Positions 59,720-64,000 of a stretch of 64,000 nucleotides of DNA are shown in pieces. The position numbers and the translations under genes are program-made. Source of the stretch: an uncultured Salinisphaerales bacterium (GTDB lineage: Bacteria > Pseudomonadota > Gammaproteobacteria > Nevskiales > CAJXLF01); the NCBI GenBank assembly GCA_913055805.1, contig CAJXLF010000009.1, positions 86,795 to 150,794 on the forward strand, in the 5' to 3' direction. Within the stretch, counting starts at the first letter, position 1. Each line of letters starts with the position of its first letter. Under the pieces are notes generated by a model. The model was given only the letters and a program-made list of their open reading frames with translations. It searched no databases and had not been told where the DNA came from.

Positions 59720-60193
59720 TTACTTCTTGGCCGAGATCCACATGGTGATTGCCATACGGGCGACCACCTGACCCCGGGCATCGTGAATTTCCACCCTGGC
59801 GATGAATTCACAGCCATCAGGCCATTCGTCAGGCAGGTCACCCGTAGCGATGGCTTTCAGATCTGTCTCCGCTTTCTTCAGGTACTCCACTTTCATGCCC
59901 TTGGGAATCCAGCGATGACTCAGAGGCACGCTGACTTCAGTCATGGTGCCTCCGGCCAGTTCAGCCATGTTGCACATGGCAATGGCATGCACGGTACCGA
60001 TGTGATTGAGCACAGAACGGCGCTTCCTGATCATCACCTCGCTGTAGCCGGGCCGCAGCTCTACAAAGAGCGGCTTGATTGACGAGAAATAAGGCGCCTT
60101 GAAACACAGCCCTTTGCTGAACAAGGCCCTACCCATCGGCAGTCCGCTCAATTTGTTATACAGCGCCAGAGTCGGCTGGATTTTATTGCTCAT
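59720..60193 (-). CDS. DUF4442 hotdog-fold thioesterase-like protein
   Basis: 157 residues. The hotdog fold is indicated by RRSVLNHIGTVHAIAMCNMA then ELAGGTMTEVSVP, as in DUF4442 (YiiD-C-like) proteins, possibly acting on acyl-CoA. AGGA lies upstream of ATG 60193; a frame from 60253 would cut the divergent control region. It is divergent from a TetR gene with a palindrome between them, so probably under its control. Confidence 0.85.
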   Translation of the reverse strand: MSNKIQPTLALYNKLSGLPMGRALFSKGLCFKAPYFSSIKPLFVELRPGYSEVMIRKRRSVLNHIGTVHAIAMCNMAELAGGTMTEVSVPLSHRWIPKGMKVEYLKKAETDLKAIATGDLPDEWPDGCEFIARVEIHDARGQVVARMAITMWISAKK

Positions 60194-60294
60194 ACATATA
60201 TTCCTGTGGCTCTTAACGCCAATGCAGTCGCGAGGGTCATCGGGTGCATGCACTGGCTCATGGATTTCAGTCTGCTACAATAAACAGAAATTAG

Positions 60295-60315
60295 TTCTAG
60301 AATATTATTCTAGAA
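60295..60315. promoter_or_regulatory. TetR operator candidate (TTCTAGAA-TATTA-TTCTAGAA)
   Basis: Two identical self-complementary 8-mers five bases apart, forming a near-perfect 21-bp palindrome in the divergent DUF4442/TetR region, 36 bases before the TetR start. Confidence 0.7.
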
Positions 60316-60351
60316 TCATATTCTGCAAAAGGCAACCAGGGCCATTTGTTT

Positions 60352-60966
60352 ATGGAATCTGTATTTGAGCGGGTTGAACCCGGCGCCAGAAAAGCCAACA
60401 AGCGCCATATTCTGAATTGTGCGCTGGCCTGCTTTGATGAACTTGGCCTTGAGGCCACCACCGTGGACACCATCCGGCAACGCTCTAATAGCAGCATTGG
60501 CACCATTTACCACCACTTTGGCAACAAGGAAGGCCTGGTGGCCGCTATCTATCTGGCAGCTCTGGATGACCAGCAGGCTCTGATCACGCCTGCAATGGAG
60601 CTTGCGGATGATCCAAAAGGCGCCATAGCAGCACTCATAAAAACCTACATGGATTGGGTATCACAACAACCCCGGCTGGCCCGATTCATGTTCCAGGCCC
60701 GCAGCCTGGTAGCCAGCAGTCATTTCAAAGGCGAACTGGATGCACGTAACAAGCAGCGATACGGCAGCTTGCTTAATTACCTCGCCGAGGGCGTGAAAAA
60801 AGGTGAAATCCGTTCTCTACCCAGAGAAACTTATGCGTCCTTGCTAATTGGTCAGTCAGAGAATTATTGCCGGGCATGGCTGGGTGGGCGTGTCAAAGGG
60901 ACGCCCGCAGAGCATGCGGAGATATTTGCCGAGGCCGCCTGGCGTTCGGTCGCCTGCTCCCCTTAG
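60352..60966 (+). CDS. TetR/AcrR-family regulator
   Basis: 204 residues. The N-terminal motif is ACFDELGLEATTVDTIRQRS then NSSIGTIYHHFGNKEGLV. The C-domain (about 80-200, QQPRLARFMFQARSL) is of the common TetR_C type. ATG 60352 is the first ATG; a TTG two codons earlier is less likely. The palindrome upstream suggests autorepression and control of the divergent thioesterase-like gene. Confidence 0.92.
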   Translation: MESVFERVEPGARKANKRHILNCALACFDELGLEATTVDTIRQRSNSSIGTIYHHFGNKEGLVAAIYLAALDDQQALITPAMELADDPKGAIAALIKTYMDWVSQQPRLARFMFQARSLVASSHFKGELDARNKQRYGSLLNYLAEGVKKGEIRSLPRETYASLLIGQSENYCRAWLGGRVKGTPAEHAEIFAEAAWRSVACSP

Positions 60967-60989
60967 CCTCCTCAGTATGGCGTTATGTG

Positions 60990-62357
60990 TCAGAGGTCCC
61001 GCCGTAGCCGCAGATCATCATCAACTATTTGATCCATGCGCTCGTAATACCATTTCAGGCCATTCACGGCGAGCCAGCGCAGCGGTTCCGGGGGCAGCGG
61101 AATCATCCGGCGTTTGAACAATTCCACATCCTCGTTGGGTCTGCCGAGCACCTGATCAGCCAACATGCGGCCATTGGTGGTGGCATGGGCAATACCGTGA
61201 CCGTTGTAACCCATCCCGTAGAAGAGATTGCCCCGGCGGTTGGAAAAACTCAGCGGCAAAAAGTCAGGCGTCATGCCTACCCAGCCACCCCAGAAAGTTT
61301 CAATCTGCAGATCCGGCACTTCGGGAAAGCGCTCTTTCAGCAGCCGGGTAAAGCCTTCAAACACGGCTGGCTGGTAGCCGTTCGCCAGTTTGCTGCCGTA
61401 GCGGTACCGCACAAACTTCGAGCCGGCCAGGATACGGCCATCCGGGGTCGGACGATAATGCTCAATCGCCGCATGCGCCGTGATGATGCCCTCCCGGCCC
61501 CTCCAGCCCAGCGCCTCAAGCTGCTCAGGGTTCAGCCGCGCAGTACGGAACAGGGTGACGCGAATCGGCATGATTTTGCTCTTGAGTCGGCCCAGTGACA
61601 CGGGCGTATAACCATTCGTGGCGATGATCACCTTGTCGGCCTGTACCGATCCCCTTTCCGTGGCCACCCGCACCGGCGCAGAACTCTCATCAATCTGCGT
61701 TACCGGCGAATTCTCGAAAATACGCACACCCGCCGCCAAGGCTGCACGCCTCAGACCCATCACGTACTTGCCCGGATTCAGATGTCCTCCACGGGGGTCG
61801 AGTACGCCGAAGCGAAAGGCTGATGGCAGCCCTCGCTCACGCATTTCCCCTTCAGACAGAAAGCTGACATCAACTCCCAGACTTTGGGCGAGTGCTGCCG
61901 TGCGTTGCAGCGGACCCAGGTGACGCGGATGCAACCCGCAAATTACATTGCCTGCAGGCTCATAGTCACAGTCGATGCCGTACCTGGCGAAGGCTTCTTC
62001 GACATTGCGTACGGAGCGATCGTTGAAGCGCATGAACCCGGCAGCGCGCTCTTTGCCTACATGTCTCACCAGGCTGAGAAGGTCCTTACCCATGGTCGGC
62101 GCCAGATGACCGGAGTTACGGCCACTCGCCCCCATGCCGCAGAAATCCATCTCCAGCAACACTACATCAACACCCGCCTCCCGCAGAGCCAGCGCCGCAT
62201 GCAACCCGGTAAAACCGCCACCCACGATGACGACGTCAGCCTGTATATCGCCGACCAGCGCCGGACACAGATTCTCCGGTAAAGATACCCAGACACTGCT
62301 GTCTGTGTAATTAAACTTATGCTCTTCCCTGACTGCCGAAACACCTATGTTGTTCAC
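60990..62357 (-). CDS. FAD-dependent amine oxidoreductase (PuuB/DAO family)
   Basis: 455 residues. The FAD-binding motif is ADVVIVGGGFTGLHAALALR (about 40-59), followed by GASGRNSGHLAP, where family members contact flavin. VIIATNGYTP and the C-terminal FYGMGYNGHGIAHATTNGRM are also conserved. Closest to gamma-glutamylputrescine oxidase or glycine-oxidase-like enzymes; no other putrescine genes are near. Divergent from an AraC regulator, which probably controls it. Confidence 0.92.
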   Translation of the reverse strand: MNNIGVSAVREEHKFNYTDSSVWVSLPENLCPALVGDIQADVVIVGGGFTGLHAALALREAGVDVVLLEMDFCGMGASGRNSGHLAPTMGKDLLSLVRHVGKERAAGFMRFNDRSVRNVEEAFARYGIDCDYEPAGNVICGLHPRHLGPLQRTAALAQSLGVDVSFLSEGEMRERGLPSAFRFGVLDPRGGHLNPGKYVMGLRRAALAAGVRIFENSPVTQIDESSAPVRVATERGSVQADKVIIATNGYTPVSLGRLKSKIMPIRVTLFRTARLNPEQLEALGWRGREGIITAHAAIEHYRPTPDGRILAGSKFVRYRYGSKLANGYQPAVFEGFTRLLKERFPEVPDLQIETFWGGWVGMTPDFLPLSFSNRRGNLFYGMGYNGHGIAHATTNGRMLADQVLGRPNEDVELFKRRMIPLPPEPLRWLAVNGLKWYYERMDQIVDDDLRLRRDL

Positions 62358-62508
62358 GCCCGGAACCCTCTATCGTGATTTCTACGGTCCGATTATCAAC
62401 ATGCGTAACAGACATATCTTTTAAAAACCGCTGACAGGCCCGATAGGCAATCAGGAAGCCGAAATGTAATAATCCGGGCTCAGGCGAAAATTTTTGAGCG
62501 GAATTCGC

Positions 62509-63207
62509 ATGGCTAAGAACGACAATCTGGTCCAGATTCATAACCGCTCCATGCTGTTTGCCGGGGCCATCCCCGAGACCGGTTGGCATTGCCACAGCGC
62601 AAACGCCTGGGTGTACGGGCTGGATAACAATATCCAGGTCGTTCTGCCCGACCGGGTGATGGAAACAAGAAGCGCGGCTATTCCTGCCGGCACATCCCAT
62701 CGGATCGTGGCCGATGACACGCGTTTCTGTGTGATTTATGCCGACCCGCTCGTCGTCTCAGAACAGACAGACGTCCACAGACTGACCTCGCACATGGAGG
62801 CAGCCGACTGGCTCGGCAACCTGATAAAAATCACTGACTCCAGAGACCCTCGGGAAGCTGCTTCCGTTTTCATGGAAGAAAGACAGAGCTCACTGACACA
62901 TCTCGACCCCAGAATCAGTCATGTACTGGACAGCATTCAGGCCCGGATCGACGAGAACATCCCGGCAGAGAAGCTGGCGGCTTCTGCCGGGATATCCGAA
63001 TCCCATCTGCGCCATCTGATGTCAGGGGGCGTCGGCCTGCCGTTACGCCGATTCCGACTCTGGATGCGGCTGTTATGTGCCATCGAGCACCTGTCCATTC
63101 AACGAAAAATCACGCCCGTCGCCCTGGATATGGGCTTTTCCAATCCCTCGCATTTCTCCACGGCATTCCGGCAACATTTCGGGTTGGCGCCCAGATCCGT
63201 GCTCTGA
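62509..63207 (+). CDS. AraC-family regulator with cupin sensor
   Basis: 232 residues. The N-terminal cupin-like domain (about 15-95, TGWHCHSANAWVYGL and SAAIPAGTSHRIV) carries possible metal-binding His residues. An AraC helix-turn-helix pair follows (about 140-228, AEKLAASAGISESHLRHLMS and PVALDMGFSNPSHFSTAFRQ). ATG 62509 is preferred over a TTG at 62494. Divergent from the FAD oxidoreductase with 151 bases between them. Confidence 0.9.
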   Translation: MAKNDNLVQIHNRSMLFAGAIPETGWHCHSANAWVYGLDNNIQVVLPDRVMETRSAAIPAGTSHRIVADDTRFCVIYADPLVVSEQTDVHRLTSHMEAADWLGNLIKITDSRDPREAASVFMEERQSSLTHLDPRISHVLDSIQARIDENIPAEKLAASAGISESHLRHLMSGGVGLPLRRFRLWMRLLCAIEHLSIQRKITPVALDMGFSNPSHFSTAFRQHFGLAPRSVL

Positions 63208-63337
63208 GTCAGAAAGCAGGCCTCCATACGGCACAGCCAAGACCCATCCCGGTTTAATCAGCTAAGCAATTTTTGCCCTTTAACGTTTCCCGCAGCACTG
63301 CAACCATTACCGCAGGAGAACATAAGGGAGCGGGGCA

Positions 63338-63931
63338 ATGAATCCATCCGATTGGCGTCTTTGTGCGGGCGCAATATTTTTATCTGTGATGCTGGTGGCC
63401 TGTGGTGGTGACGGCGACAACGACGATTTCGCCGGACAGAATCAGGCCGGGACCGGGAATCCAGACAATACACCGGCAGGTGAAACCTCCGCCCCACCCG
63501 ACGAAAACGTCATCCTGCTGGAGGAGACGCAGCACATCATCGAACGCAGTGTGCTGATGTCCCTGCCGTCCGACCCCGATCAGGCGATGATGGCGCTTTC
63601 GACGCTTCCCGACGGGCTGGGCGACGTCATCGCCATGCATCTCGGCCGCTACTATCCCACGCCGGATGAGTTTGGCCCGGGTACGGGACCGCTGGTTGAT
63701 CTGCTGGCCGCCCGTGCCAACCTGCTGGCCAGCGGCCAGCCACAAATGCTGCTTGAAAACACAACAGATGGCGAAGCCGCAATCCTGCTGCTGCCGATTG
63801 ACGCAACGATATTCATCGTGGTTCTCCCCACCCAGGTGGTGGAATCCGATGTCGATGCCAAACCGTTGCCCGAAATGCCGATTGATCTCAGTCAACTCAC
63901 CTACGAGATCAACGGCCATACCCGCTGTTGA
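63338..63931 (+). CDS. Small lipoprotein of unknown function, 3' end meeting an IS element
   Basis: 197 residues. Lipobox LVAC, then an Asp- and Gly-rich linker (GGDGDNDDFAGQNQAGTGNP), then a mainly helical region with FGPGTGPLVDLLAARANLLA and a hydrophobic strand ATIFIVVLPTQVV. No family recognised. The last codons and the TGA stop fall at the presumed start of an IS21-type element (63926), so the original C-terminus may be missing and the stop supplied by the element. Confidence 0.65.
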   Translation: MNPSDWRLCAGAIFLSVMLVACGGDGDNDDFAGQNQAGTGNPDNTPAGETSAPPDENVILLEETQHIIERSVLMSLPSDPDQAMMALSTLPDGLGDVIAMHLGRYYPTPDEFGPGTGPLVDLLAARANLLASGQPQMLLENTTDGEAAILLLPIDATIFIVVLPTQVVESDVDAKPLPEMPIDLSQLTYEINGHTRC

Positions 63932-64000
63932 TTTGCACTCAAAATTGACCCAGGTTTTGCACTGAAAAATGACCCGCCTAAGTTGGCCGGATTATGGCCT
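63926..64000. mobile_element. End of an IS21-family insertion sequence, continuing past the window
   Basis: Two near-identical 20-base repeats start at 63932 and 63956 (TTTGCACTCAAAATTGACCC-like and TTTGCACTGAAAAATGACCC-like, 18 of 20 matching). Multiple direct repeats of this kind are typical of IS21-family ends, where they bind the IstA transposase. The TG at 63926 would be the terminal dinucleotide. No transposase gene falls inside the window. Confidence 0.65.

Noticed and set aside
1..64000. tRNA, rRNA, riboswitches and a prophage
   Set aside because: I looked for tRNA-like T-loops, rRNA segments, known riboswitch cores and phage structural genes and saw none that I could support.

Overview
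The window reads as a chromosomal accessory segment of an aerobic, moderately GC-rich gammaproteobacterium. The organism call is inference. It rests on periplasmic c-type and PQQ electron transport, a TonB receptor, an archaic chaperone-usher pilus, an alkane hydroxylase and an RND/LolA-like/DUF1302/DUF1329 set of the kind common in marine hydrocarbon, terpene and steroid degraders. No rRNA, tRNA or CRISPR array was seen. Nearly all DNA is coding, in short operons each next to its own regulator.

Layout. 1-2.7 kb: nitrilase-family hydrolase, 4-TM protein, GST, and a SnoaL-fold gene broken by one amber codon. 2.8-7.0 kb: secreted PQQ quinohaemoprotein alcohol dehydrogenase plus TonB receptor. 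7.0-11.6 kb: four-gene archaic (Csu-type) pilus operon. 11.8-14.7 kb: LysR regulator divergent from GST, SnoaL-like, DsbA/FrnE-like and tautomerase genes. 14.8-16.5 kb: outer-membrane barrel remnant and a lone nucleotide-sugar dehydrogenase. 16.5-19.5 kb: cytochrome P460 and two YHS proteins around an AraC regulator. 19.4-24.2 kb: flavin-nucleotide protein and GST opposite a TetR/cupin/mutase-like operon, then DUF1772, SnoaL and VOC genes. 24.3-29.9 kb: PhnA/YjdM, transglutaminase-like protein, MocR regulator, DUF2970, and di- and tri-haem cytochromes c. 29.9-33.7 kb: a three-gene sensory cassette of CHASE-only protein, periplasmic repeat protein and MASE1-CHASE histidine kinase. 33.9-37.2 kb: membrane protein, ECF sigma factor with SRPBCC partner, SDR/TetR pair. 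37.3-43.3 kb: MarR-controlled RND exporter operon divergent from an SDR. 43.3-46.3 kb: lysine-rich HTH protein, proline-rich membrane protein, DUF1329 protein. 46.3-51.9 kb: EthD protein, MarR/DUF4345/old-yellow-enzyme operon, AlkB-rubredoxin fusion with divergent AraC regulator. 52-64 kb: M19-like lipoprotein, MAPEG protein, Asp/Gly-repeat lipoprotein, LuxR and GlxA-type regulators, GFA, DUF4442/TetR pair, FAD amine oxidase-like protein with divergent AraC regulator, a small lipoprotein and the edge of an IS21-type element.

Together the genes suggest uptake and oxidation of hydrophobic or alcoholic substrates (AlkB, PQQ dehydrogenase, SDRs, old yellow enzyme), handling of reactive products (several GSTs, VOC, tautomerase, MAPEG) and envelope transport. 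At least five regulator genes have clear palindromic sites beside them. The strongest candidates for something undescribed are the sensory cassette at 29961-33737 with its four-fold-repeat periplasmic protein, and the two-operator MarR exporter locus at 37298-43251.
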